Shown here: positions 1 through 8,144 of the stretch, piece by piece | How positions within the stretch are numbered: the first letter of the stretch is position 1 | Layout of the letters: each line of letters begins with the position of its first letter | Source of the DNA: Candidatus Aenigmatarchaeota archaeon | GTDB taxonomy: Archaea; Aenigmatarchaeota; Aenigmatarchaeia; QMZP01; JAFGSV01 | Direction: 5' to 3' | Length of the DNA stretch: 52,762 nt | Assembly (NCBI GenBank): GCA_016931255.1 | Contig: JAFGFG010000002.1 | Location: forward strand, 1 to 52,762 | Program-made: the position numbers and the translations under genes | Notes under the pieces: generated by a model | The model's database searches: none | The model's input: only the letters and a program-made list of their open reading frames with translations | What the model was told of the DNA's origin: nothing

Positions 1-942
1 ACCGCATACATGGCACATGCCATTCTGGTAATCATCCGTGACAGTGCATGTCTTTTCACCTTCGCAGCCGCAGTCAGTGCAGCAGTTATCCGGATTTTCA
101 TTAACAAGAGAATCACAATAGCCGTTTCCGCATAGCGAAGGTATGCCGTTGAAGACAGTCATGGGGACAGAAATCCCGTTGCCGAATATGAATAAGTAGT
201 CATTTTCAAAATTACTGAGAGAGTTGGATGCTATTATTTTTGTTTGCATTTCATCGTCAGCTATATTTTCTTTATCACCGGACAATGCATGAATTTTGCT
301 TACTTCCTCGCTGTTGACAGTTTCGAGTGTTATGCTCTCTACCCAATTTCCGGGAATCATGAAATAGCTTGTGAGGAAGTTGATTGCCCAATCCCTGTTT
401 ACCCCGTCTTTGAGGTTTACTGACATGCTTTCTATGTTTTTTCTGTTATTGACGAATTCATTGATAGATAATCTTTCAATCCTGTCCCAGTAACCTGTCC
501 ATATGTTCTTGCCTGCGTATTCCATCTGGACTAGTGTAAGGAAATTCCCGGTACTTCCGGTAGACACATCCTCCCACAGGAATGTTCCCTTCTCTCCTGA
601 GAGATAATTTACAGCTTCAACAGGCTTTATACCATCATCTTCCATGCATGCAGAAGGGCTCTTGTTTTTGCAGCTGTAGAGCAGTATGCTCTTAACTTCA
701 TATGCAGGATTTGTCCCTACGACATTCACACTTATTTCAACATTCTCCCACCTCGAATCATCAGAACTATGAAACACATTGATGTTCACATCAACATTCC
801 GTTCATCGGATATTTCAGTTACTAACGGCTCGTATCCGGGCATGAAGAAGCTTATCTGAACAGCAGACGCAATTGGCATGTTGAATATAAGGACTGCGCA
901 TAAAGCAGCTGCCAACTGAATTGAAACCATCAGACGATTCAT
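1..942 (-). CDS. secreted Cys-rich protein, 3' end outside window
   Basis: This is a partial gene: 314 codons are visible and the C-terminus runs off the window edge. The ATG at 942 overlaps the stop of the preceding gene (ATGA), which indicates translational coupling. The N-terminus is a clear signal peptide (basic MNRLM, a hydrophobic stretch to about residue 26, then a small-residue cleavage region). The middle is probably beta-rich and resembles nothing I can name. Near the window edge there is a Cys-rich segment with the motif CGNGYCDS followed by CCTDCGC, a type common in surface proteins of uncultured archaea. It is the last visible gene of an operon of membrane-anchored pilin-like proteins, so an extracellular role in the same assembly is likely. 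Function is unknown. Confidence 0.8.
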   Translation of the reverse strand, partial: MNRLMVSIQLAAALCAVLIFNMPIASAVQISFFMPGYEPLVTEISDERNVDVNINVFHSSDDSRWENVEISVNVVGTNPAYEVKSILLYSCKNKSPSACMEDDGIKPVEAVNYLSGEKGTFLWEDVSTGSTGNFLTLVQMEYAGKNIWTGYWDRIERLSINEFVNNRKNIESMSVNLKDGVNRDWAINFLTSYFMIPGNWVESITLETVNSEEVSKIHALSGDKENIADDEMQTKIIASNSLSNFENDYLFIFGNGISVPMTVFNGIPSLCGNGYCDSLVNENPDNCCTDCGCEGEKTCTVTDDYQNGMCHVCG

Positions 943-2774
943 ACACTGCACCCCACAGGCACGTCACCCGGTTTTACATGGGAAGCTACATCTATGCATT
1001 TTTCATACAAAGCTTCCAGCTGTTCTTTTGTTGCCGCACCATTAACAACCTTTGGCAGATAGATGTAAATATCGTTCTCATTGAAGTCTATCACAACATC
1101 ATTATCGAATACAGAAATATCTCCAACACTGACAGTTGCATTGTATGTCGCTGTTGCAGGGAGGTCTATGATGCCTGTGTTGAATATACCTTCTATCAAC
1201 TCACCGGAAACAATTTTGTAATGGTTGCTGTGCTGTAATAGAATGGAGTCAGTGCAGCCGTTCGGCATCATATTCATTGTGATATCGGATTCTTTGTTCA
1301 CTGTATTTTCAGCGCCGGTGATTACAGGGTTAGGGTCATCAGGATAAATATTTATCAGGAGGTTGTAGTATTTCACATTGAACTTCTTGAAAAGAGGCAT
1401 GCTTATTGTCCTGTCATCAAGGTCAGATGTGCTGACGATTTCGCAGTAGAAATCATCTTCAGGAATGTAAAGCTCAAGCCTGGCGTCTGTCATATCTGGA
1501 AGATTCCTTTCAAGAACGCCTTCTGTTGTCATGCCTATGTCGCATATACCGTACGTGACGTCAACCTGCTCGAGGAGGTTTCCGCTGTAGTCCGTCACCG
1601 TTATCTTGGATGGGTTAGTTGCCTGAATAATGCATATTTCTTCTTCGTTGTCTGTCCCGCTTACGTCATCAAAATTGCAGTCATCCGATGGCTCGTTCTC
1701 AGCTATGTTGACAAAGTTTATGAATTGGAAATCATCATCGAAATTCCTGTCATGTATGCTTACCAGAACCGGAAAAGTTACATCGTAAGTTACATCATAC
1801 AATGTCAGCCCGGGAATGTATGCACTGAATTTGACCGGGTCAGGATGTGTCCTGAAGAGCAGCTCCGGATTGGTCTTTTTCAGGTTTTTGCCTTCATTGG
1901 CGAAATAGAGCTTGATGTCCATGTCGCTGTATTTACCCCATTCATTCTCTTCGTACTTGTATACCTGAGGTATGAAAGCATAATTAAGCATCTCTTCAGG
2001 AAGCGTTCCATCATCCCTTAGCACGGGCCTTTCCCATTCATACGTATGGATGAGAGTATGCCATATGAGCTGCTCCATGCAGTCGCGAAGGTTGCTCCAT
2101 TTCTTTTTGAATACAAGTGAGGATGTCACTCCTTCAGTGGGAAGCCAGCAACCCTCGGGGTCTGAAAATGTAAGCAGCTTAAGCAGGTTTTTGTCAAGCA
2201 TCCTGTATTCAGCCTGGGTTTTTGTGAAATCCTCAGAAAGCCGGAGTACCCTGTTCAAATCACTCTTTATCAATAATGTGTAATCAGATGGAGACCTGAC
2301 GCCGTCAACAAATGTGGGAAGCTCAATTTTTACAGACACACCGTCATCATTTATCAGGACATCTGTTTTCAGTTCATCCTTCCTGAATGAAATCTCATTG
2401 CCGGCAATCACAACGCTTTCGGGCATTGATTCCATGATGCTTTTTCGTATCCCTTCGTTGAGATTTGATCTGACATCAGGTATGTGCGTCTCATCGCATG
2501 ACTGCCAGTAGACAACTCCATGACATGTGTTTTCAACGTAGTTCTCATCCTCAATGTCGTAGTAACCACCTTGTGAATAAACCTTTCGCATTGCGTCTTC
2601 AGACAACTGAATTAGTACGTCGCGGACAAATGTCTCGGAACTTGTTTGTGCACCATGTGTGGTTCCTGGTGTTAGGTCCCGGTTTATGCCAGAGAAACTG
2701 TATATTGCAACTAAGGCAGCAACAGCGATTAGCCCGATAATTAGTGCGAATTCAGCCTGGGCTTTATGTGACAT
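939..2774 (-). CDS. large pilin-like membrane-anchored protein
   Basis: The protein has 611 residues. Its N-terminus (KAQAEFALIIGLIAVAAL) resembles archaeal class III (type IV pilin) signal peptides: a short charged start, then Gln-Ala-Glu-Phe leading into one hydrophobic helix at about residues 8-25. The remainder is a large predicted extracytoplasmic domain with scattered Cys residues (about 77, 84, 88, 210, 231, 371, 386) that could form disulfides. It ends with an ATGA overlap onto the next gene. The length far exceeds a usual major pilin, so it may be a minor, tip or adhesin-like subunit. I recognise no catalytic motif. The pilin-like reading rests only on the N-terminus and on its neighbours, which are all of the same type. 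Confidence 0.75.
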   Translation of the reverse strand: MSHKAQAEFALIIGLIAVAALVAIYSFSGINRDLTPGTTHGAQTSSETFVRDVLIQLSEDAMRKVYSQGGYYDIEDENYVENTCHGVVYWQSCDETHIPDVRSNLNEGIRKSIMESMPESVVIAGNEISFRKDELKTDVLINDDGVSVKIELPTFVDGVRSPSDYTLLIKSDLNRVLRLSEDFTKTQAEYRMLDKNLLKLLTFSDPEGCWLPTEGVTSSLVFKKKWSNLRDCMEQLIWHTLIHTYEWERPVLRDDGTLPEEMLNYAFIPQVYKYEENEWGKYSDMDIKLYFANEGKNLKKTNPELLFRTHPDPVKFSAYIPGLTLYDVTYDVTFPVLVSIHDRNFDDDFQFINFVNIAENEPSDDCNFDDVSGTDNEEEICIIQATNPSKITVTDYSGNLLEQVDVTYGICDIGMTTEGVLERNLPDMTDARLELYIPEDDFYCEIVSTSDLDDRTISMPLFKKFNVKYYNLLINIYPDDPNPVITGAENTVNKESDITMNMMPNGCTDSILLQHSNHYKIVSGELIEGIFNTGIIDLPATATYNATVSVGDISVFDNDVVIDFNENDIYIYLPKVVNGAATKEQLEALYEKCIDVASHVKPGDVPVGCSV

Positions 2775-2784
2775 ATATAAAATA

Positions 2785-3249
2785 TTACTTGGTTTGGATA
2801 TATAACTTGACTTCTATACGGTTACCGCCCGAAGAAAGGAATGTTGTGGCATCCCAGAATCCCGGCTCATCAGTCACTCTCGAATCTCCCCACTGCCTTT
2901 CAGATGAGATGAAATTTTCAGGCCTCGTCTCCAGAAGCCATACATAATCAGGATTTCCTGTTGCAAGAAGTGTCCTGTTAACAAGTTCCCCTATTTTTTT
3001 GTTTGATTCATCCTGACTGCAGTCATAACCTCCGAAGTAGAATGCCTTCACAATGTCACCCACAGTGCCGCATTCTGTATCAGTGTTCAGTAGCGATATG
3101 AGCATGTTTGTGACATAAAGGTTCCTGTATTCAGCTTTTGTATCTTCACCGGGTGTTTCAGACAGAGCTGTACTGAACAGGAAGAACATTATGAAAACAA
3201 GAAGCACTATTGAAATGAGAATAGCGACCATGCTTGTCTGTCCCTTCAT
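2785..3249 (-). CDS. small pilin-like protein
   Basis: The protein has 154 residues. The N-terminus MKGQTSMVAILISIVLL matches the look of class III signal peptides (Lys-Gly-Gln just before a hydrophobic helix at about 7-27). The rest is a small soluble domain with three Cys residues (about 59, 76 and one nearby). The start overlaps the stop of the upstream gene by 4 nt (ATGA), placing it in the same operon as its neighbours. It is the size of a true pilin. No homologous family is recognisable by eye. A role as a structural subunit of a surface filament or secretion pseudopilus is inferred. Confidence 0.7.
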   Translation of the reverse strand: MKGQTSMVAILISIVLLVFIMFFLFSTALSETPGEDTKAEYRNLYVTNMLISLLNTDTECGTVGDIVKAFYFGGYDCSQDESNKKIGELVNRTLLATGNPDYVWLLETRPENFISSERQWGDSRVTDEPGFWDATTFLSSGGNRIEVKLYIQTK

Positions 3250-3815
3250 TCACTGTCACCCCCTATGACTCCTATAGTTAGTACGCCCATTGAAACCGTG
3301 CTGCTGAATTTTCTGTATATGTTGACAGGAACAGACCTGTAAACCATCCTTGGCAGCTTTTTACACCCATCGTTTTCCTCGTATTTCCACATGGAGCATT
3401 CGGGATAATTGCTGCTTGTGCATACGGTTTTTTCTGAATCCAAAACATCTTCAACAGTGCTTTCGCATTCGTATAATTCATAACCTCCCAATCCCTCGCA
3501 GCTCGGAATGTCGTGAAATGCTGATATCTCCACATATACATCCTCGCCGAATATGTCCCTGATATCATCGCATGTCATTACAGTGAGTTTGGCATCCTCG
3601 AATACCGAAACCTTCTGGAATGCCGGACTTGTGAGAAGGTTCGTTGACAGCATCTTCTGAAGCATGAACATAGATTTTCCTTCAAGCTCTGTTGAGTAGC
3701 TCGTTCCTAGTGTTATGAACTGGAAACCGAATATCAGTACAAGTGCAAAGAGTGTTATGAACATTATCATGAGTATGAGCATCATATATTCCATTATTTG
3801 TATCTGTCCGTTCAT
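3246..3815 (-). CDS. small pilin-like protein
   Basis: The protein has 189 residues and starts MNGQIQIMEYMMLILMIMF, an Asn-Gly-Gln segment with Met-Glu before one long hydrophobic helix at about 9-32. The Glu near the start of the helix corresponds in position to the conserved Glu5 of mature type IV pilins. The soluble part has about seven Cys residues between 80 and 152. Both ends overlap neighbours by 4 nt (ATGA), so translation is probably coupled along the operon. It is probably a minor pilin-like subunit; the exact role is unknown. Confidence 0.7.
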   Translation of the reverse strand: MNGQIQIMEYMMLILMIMFITLFALVLIFGFQFITLGTSYSTELEGKSMFMLQKMLSTNLLTSPAFQKVSVFEDAKLTVMTCDDIRDIFGEDVYVEISAFHDIPSCEGLGGYELYECESTVEDVLDSEKTVCTSSNYPECSMWKYEENDGCKKLPRMVYRSVPVNIYRKFSSTVSMGVLTIGVIGGDSE

Positions 3816-4951
3816 TGCTCACACCCCTCCTGCTTGAGGACTTCAAATGCCGAAGCACTGTCTTCCATGTCAGGCATCGATGTTCCGGAGCTTATGTCAT
3901 CCATAATATCTTCCAGAGATTCCTGAAAATTCATGTACGGGTTGTCATAGTAGTTGTACGGCTCCTTGTACGTGAAATCCCCGTGCTCGAAGTCCACGTA
4001 GCCACAAGCCATTGGGAAAGGCGTTCCGCACTGGTTACAGCTCTGTATGTTGAGGTCTTCCATCTTCTGCGTTATCAGTGTAACCCTTTCATTCATAAGT
4101 CTGGCTGCGATTTCCAGTTCTTTGCCGAACTGCTCATTCCTGAAATCAAGAGCCGCCTTTCCTGATGTCAAAAGAAAGTATATGTCTTTGACATCTTCAT
4201 ACGAGCCGGTGAGCGGCTCGGACTTGGTTTCCTCGAAACCCCCTATCAGTTCGCTGTAATAGCCGTTTGAAGGGTTGCTAGGAACCAGCAGAATGTCATT
4301 TCTCAGAGGTGCTACAGTGTCATCGTCTGCTATGGTCACAAGCCTGAAATAATCGGGAATCGGCACATCACACCTTTCGTAAATCTTCCCTTCCATATTC
4401 TTTTCACTATCGGTATTTTCACCTCTCACGAATCTGAGGAATTTTTCCTTGTCACCCATCATGACATCTGTTCTGTTGCATACCGCAAAGTCAACATCAT
4501 CCGGAAGCAGCAACACTATACTTTCAATCAGGACTCTTGATTCAGCATCGTTTTTCATGGGGTTGAATATAATGCTGAGTGATTTGGGGTATGCATACAC
4601 CCAGCAGAATCTGAACCAGTTGTAGTCATCACATGTCCTTTCCACATCCATTTCATCTTCCGACGGTATAAGGAAAGTGTTTACTGAAAGCGTCTTCTGG
4701 TTGGACGGATATTTCAGCTTTGGTGTTTCATAGACAACAAAATCCAGACCCTGAAATCCCTGGAAAGTTCCCGGATTACCGCTGGTATATGTGCGCATAA
4801 GCGTTGTATCAAGAACCTGCACGAGCTCCAGTTCTTCACCCTTCTCACCTATGTTTCCGTAAATGTCCGTTATCTGAAGGAAGAACGTCATTACGAATAT
4901 GAATATTATTATGCCGAGAACGACCTTGAAAATCTGGAAGACACTAAGCAT
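3812..4951 (-). CDS. single-span membrane protein of the pilin-like operon
   Basis: The protein has 379 residues with one N-terminal hydrophobic helix (about 6-27), then a Glu-rich juxtamembrane stretch and a large domain that would face outward. The region around residues 300-310 has a CNQCG motif, with further Cys residues near 108, 117 and 158. The N-terminus (MLSVFQIFKVVLG) is less pilin-like than the others because it lacks the Gly-Gln and Glu positions. It overlaps the next gene by 4 nt and lies 22 bp after the preceding one. No known family is recognised. Co-transcription suggests it belongs to the same envelope structure. Confidence 0.7.
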   Translation of the reverse strand: MLSVFQIFKVVLGIIIFIFVMTFFLQITDIYGNIGEKGEELELVQVLDTTLMRTYTSGNPGTFQGFQGLDFVVYETPKLKYPSNQKTLSVNTFLIPSEDEMDVERTCDDYNWFRFCWVYAYPKSLSIIFNPMKNDAESRVLIESIVLLLPDDVDFAVCNRTDVMMGDKEKFLRFVRGENTDSEKNMEGKIYERCDVPIPDYFRLVTIADDDTVAPLRNDILLVPSNPSNGYYSELIGGFEETKSEPLTGSYEDVKDIYFLLTSGKAALDFRNEQFGKELEIAARLMNERVTLITQKMEDLNIQSCNQCGTPFPMACGYVDFEHGDFTYKEPYNYYDNPYMNFQESLEDIMDDISSGTSMPDMEDSASAFEVLKQEGCEQ

Positions 4952-4973
4952 AATAAGACGTTGTTCTCAGCGC

Positions 4974-5546
4974 TTAAATTACCTCGACATCGACCCAGGC
5001 GCCGTCATTGTCGTACTGCCTCTTCAGCCATATTTCCGTTCCCGGAGAAATGCATAATATGTCATCATCTTCTGTTTTGCTCGGTCCCAGATAAGAGAAG
5101 TCGTGCCACTCCGGAGCGCCGCCTGTTGTAAAGAACACAAGGACAGGCTCCATGTCATCTTCGCGGCTGCTTTCCAGTATCGGGAGCAGCTGGTAGATTT
5201 CATTGTCCTTGTAGTTCATTTTCTCCAATGTGCTTTCCATGTCAAACCAGAAGTCTGTGTACTCAACTCGCTCGCACGGAGGGTTGTAGCAGTCATCTAT
5301 TGTGAACAGAGGCACGAAGCATACGCTCTGGACATTCGAAGGCAGTGAAAGGCTGAATTTCTGGGAACTTTCCCCTCCGAGGCTGTAAACCCTGTCTATG
5401 GCATTGTCGAAAGAGTTCATCACCCTTCTGAACTCAGCCTCGTGCTGCATGTCCTGCACTGTGAACAGCTGGTCGTAACCGAACACAATGACCATGACCA
5501 TCATCAGTATTGCCACAATCATGCCGAAGATGAGACCGATGTTCAT
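4974..5546 (-). CDS. single-span membrane protein of the pilin-like operon
   Basis: The protein has 190 residues. A hydrophobic helix fills about residues 3-23 and is followed by a segment (FTVQDMQHEAEFRRVMNSFD) that could extend the helix, as in pilins. A small beta-rich domain has Cys residues near 76, 86 and 90, and another near 174. It sits 41 bp after the preceding gene on the same strand. I see no enzymatic motif. By position and topology it is a further subunit of the same surface system. Confidence 0.7.
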   Translation of the reverse strand: MNIGLIFGMIVAILMMVMVIVFGYDQLFTVQDMQHEAEFRRVMNSFDNAIDRVYSLGGESSQKFSLSLPSNVQSVCFVPLFTIDDCYNPPCERVEYTDFWFDMESTLEKMNYKDNEIYQLLPILESSREDDMEPVLVFFTTGGAPEWHDFSYLGPSKTEDDDILCISPGTEIWLKRQYDNDGAWVDVEVI

Positions 5547-5587
5547 ATTATATTCTTGTCAGCTTCCAATAAAAATCGCTTAGTCTC

Positions 5588-6178
5588 TTACTGTACGCGA
5601 ACTATGAAGTCCGTGTCGCCGAATGAGTCTCCAAGTTCCTCGCATACTACTTCTTCCAGATTTTCCGCGCCGCATGAATACAATCTGTAGTTGTAGAATC
5701 CCTCAACACCTTCGGGTATTCGCATAAGGACTGTCACCCTACCGACACTGCCTGTGTTGGGTATCTGCTTGTATGGAGCGAAAAGGAACTTTATGCCGCT
5801 TTCTTCGTCACCAGCGGCTGAGACTTCTTCATTAGCATCTTCCGGTGCTCCACAACCATCTGTGTTAGTTCCGGCAACCACGCAAAGTTTGAACCAGTTA
5901 CTGTTCTTCTGCTCATTGGTCTTCTTTATGCCGACTATGAATTCAACTTCAGAACCCGCCGCAAAGTTAACCTTTGTCGGTATTGTTGATGCCACGGCAT
6001 CAGAACCCTCTGAGAACTTCTTCATCATCTCGTTCTCAGCGTTGCTCGTCGCATAGTCGCCGATTCTTGTCAATGTTGGAAATATGGAATTGAGCCATCC
6101 CATGATGAATATCATCACCAGTGCTGATATGACCATGACTATGAGAAATCCGATGCTGACCTCTATGGCGCCTTTCAT
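5588..6178 (-). CDS. pilin-like protein, first gene of the operon
   Basis: I place the start at the ATG at 6178, because only from there does the protein begin with MKGAIEVSIGFLIVMVIS, a class III-type signal (Lys-Gly, then Glu, then a hydrophobic helix to about residue 27). This gives 196 residues; the longer frame upstream reads through the Nre C-terminus. The soluble domain has four Cys residues. An AT-rich TATA-like stretch (TTTTTATAC, minus strand, near 6200) lies about 25 nt upstream, so the gene can begin a leaderless transcript. It is the best candidate for a major pilin-like subunit of this cluster. Confidence 0.75.
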   Translation of the reverse strand: MKGAIEVSIGFLIVMVISALVMIFIMGWLNSIFPTLTRIGDYATSNAENEMMKKFSEGSDAVASTIPTKVNFAAGSEVEFIVGIKKTNEQKNSNWFKLCVVAGTNTDGCGAPEDANEEVSAAGDEESGIKFLFAPYKQIPNTGSVGRVTVLMRIPEGVEGFYNYRLYSCGAENLEEVVCEELGDSFGDTDFIVRVQ

Positions 6179-6210
6179 AATATACAATTGCCCAAAGTTG
6201 TATAAAAAGA

Positions 6211-7425
6211 TTAATTGGGCCTGAGGAAATCGCCAAGCGTGCGCCTTGACAGTATGGTGCTCTGCCTCTCGTAATCCTTCAGCGGCAGGCGAAGCTTTTC
6301 TTCTATATGCTTCAGCGCCTCGTGCTTGGTGGCGAATTTCAGGCATTCCCCGCGGAACGCGTTCCTGACATTCTCAAGCACCTGCCATACCCCTAATGGA
6401 ATAATATAGCCCTCGCCGACCTCCCTGAAGACCACAACGCGCGCCTGCCTTCTGAGAACTTTCAGGCCTTCTGTAACAGCGAGGCGGCTCGCATAGAATC
6501 CCCCGCCCTGAAGGTCTGCGTATTTCTTCCTTCCATGGTAAGGCTCGTATTCAGCGAGTATCTGCACGCTCTTGGCGTCCATCGACCACGGGGTTCCCGG
6601 TGCCCATGCCTCGAAGTTCTCGAACTCCCATTCGCCAGGCATCAGCAGCACCTGATAGTGGTTGTCGAGATAGCTGCTTGAATAAACCATGTAATCGCTG
6701 ACACTCGGATAGTCCTTTATCTCCCTTATCAGCTAGTCTGCTATCATGGTCTGGCTGGCTGTTATGCTCCATCTCGTGGGAACAAGCTTCCTCCTATCTT
6801 CTGTTCCCAGCGCGCCTGAACTGAGTATGGTGCTGACCTTGTAGACATCTTCTCCTTTTTTGTATAGCATGTAACCTGATTCCCTTGCGGTCAGCTCGTC
6901 GCTGACAATCCTGTCAACATGTCTTCCTATCTTCACGTTGCCTGCGATGTCCAGCTTCTTTATGCTCGCGCTCGGCCCCATAGGCTGGTTGACATCCGAG
7001 AAGCTGACGCGGTACACAGGTTTTCCCTTGAGCAGGAGTTCTATGTCCGGCGCCTTTGATGCGAGCGCAATCTCCTGAAGCTGGTCCACTGCTTTGCCCT
7101 TTCCGAAGATGTTAATGGACTCCTTGGTCCTCATGAGTGTCGAGCGCATCTCGATGAGGTCCTGATAAGGAGTCCCGAACCACTGCGACGGCTTGTCTAT
7201 GATTCCAATATTCTCCTCGGTCATAGGCGCAAGCGGTCCTGTGAAAACATCCGGGTAGCCGTGCCTGCCTATGAACACGGATGTCGCAGGTCCGAAGAAT
7301 TCATCTTTCAGGTTTCCCTCTATTTTCGGGCGCACGCTGAAGCGGCTCATCAGCGGGCACGACCCGAGTCCGCACAGGTTCCTCGCGCCCTTGCATACAA
7401 CACAGCTTCTCACACCACCAACCAC
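6211..7425 (-). CDS. nre: Nre-family DNA repair protein with in-frame TAG at codon 231
   Basis: Nre proteins are archaeal DNA-repair factors that work with PCNA and are normally about 400 residues. Read through the TAG, this gene is 403 residues plus the TAG. The N-terminus has the family zinc finger (Cys 8, 11, 18 and 23, with KGARNLCG). The centre contains FFGPATSVFIGRHGYP, and RRKLVPTRWSIT lies just before the break. The TAG is at 6735-6733. After it, the same frame continues LIREIKDYP and then MVYSSSYLDNHYQ, with the family sequence LLMPGEWEFENFEAWAPG. No frameshift is needed. I chose the GTG at 7425 because AGGTG lies 6 nt before it and a longer frame would overlap the upstream gene. TAG ends at least nine other genes here, so this is a nonsense mutation, readthrough or a sequencing error. 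Confidence 0.85.
6733..6735 (-). other. in-frame TAG codon inside nre
   Basis: On the minus strand the reading is ATA GCA GAC TAG CTG ATA AGG GAG. The residues on both sides match the Nre family without a gap, so a single base change from a sense codon such as TAC, TAT, CAG, AAG or GAG explains it. No tRNA-Pyl or pyrrolysyl-tRNA synthetase gene is visible in the window. Confidence 0.85.
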
Positions 7426-7465
7426 AGAAAGCACCTGTGGATATTTGGAATAGAGAAATAAAACC

Positions 7466-8098
7466 TTAGAATTTCCTGGCGCATACACTGCCCAACGGAC
7501 ATTTCTCACAAATCGGTTTCACCCTGCAATGCGCTTTTGCATGCTCGACTATCAGCGCGTGGTACTCCCTGTACAAACCGGCATCCTCCGTGACATTGCT
7601 CTCGAAGAATTCCCGCCACTCATCGTATGTTCTGAAGCACTGGAAGCCGAGCCGCGTGAAGATGCGTTTTGTGTATGCATCTATGACGAACGAGCGCCTT
7701 CCCAGCGCGTAAAGCAATATGCTGTCCGCTGTCTCCGGGCCTATGCCTTTCTGCGAGAGCAGCTCTTCCCGGGTCACGCTTTCCGAAAAATTTTCAAACG
7801 AGCCGAAGTCCATGATGAACACTGAAAATATCTTCAGTCTTTGAGCTTTCTGCCTGAAGAATCCGCTCGGCCTGACAGATTTTTCTATTTCCTTTATATT
7901 CGCATTGCTCAATGCTTCAGGTGACGTAAGACCGGCATCCTCCAATCCCTTCAGAGCTTTTTCAACATTTATCCAGTTCGTGTTCTGCGTGAGTATGGCC
8001 CCTGCAATTATCTCGAATTCCCTTGGAAAGAAGTCATGGTCTATGGGCCACCACCCTTTTGTTTTGTGGTGTTCAAGAAGCGCATGATAGACAGACAT
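7466..8098 (-). CDS. MagIII-like endonuclease III-family DNA glycosylase
   Basis: This is a base-excision repair protein of the HhH-GPD superfamily, 210 residues from the ATG at 8098. The helix-hairpin-helix and GPD segment reads QKGIGPETADSILLYALG followed by VIDAYTKR, where Asp 140 is the catalytic acid. Glu 122 stands where bifunctional endonuclease III has its Schiff-base Lys, as in MagIII 3-methyladenine glycosylases, so monofunctional base removal is expected. The C-terminus has a four-Cys [4Fe-4S] pattern (Cys 191, 197, 200, 206). An alternative ATG at 8107 exists; 8098 fits better with a TTAAAG box near 8119. It is followed on the same strand by nre. Confidence 0.88.
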   Translation of the reverse strand: MSVYHALLEHHKTKGWWPIDHDFFPREFEIIAGAILTQNTNWINVEKALKGLEDAGLTSPEALSNANIKEIEKSVRPSGFFRQKAQRLKIFSVFIMDFGSFENFSESVTREELLSQKGIGPETADSILLYALGRRSFVIDAYTKRIFTRLGFQCFRTYDEWREFFESNVTEDAGLYREYHALIVEHAKAHCRVKPICEKCPLGSVCARKF

Positions 8099-8144
8099 CG
8101 TGTCCATGCTAAAACACTTTAACCTACTCCATAAAAAGATATGT

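Noticed and set aside
5588-6346. Longer start for the first pilin-like protein
   Set aside because: The added residues read through the Nre C-terminus in another frame and hide the signal-like N-terminus.
6733-6735. Genome-wide TAG reassignment
   Set aside because: At least nine other genes in the window end in TAG, so TAG works as a stop codon here.
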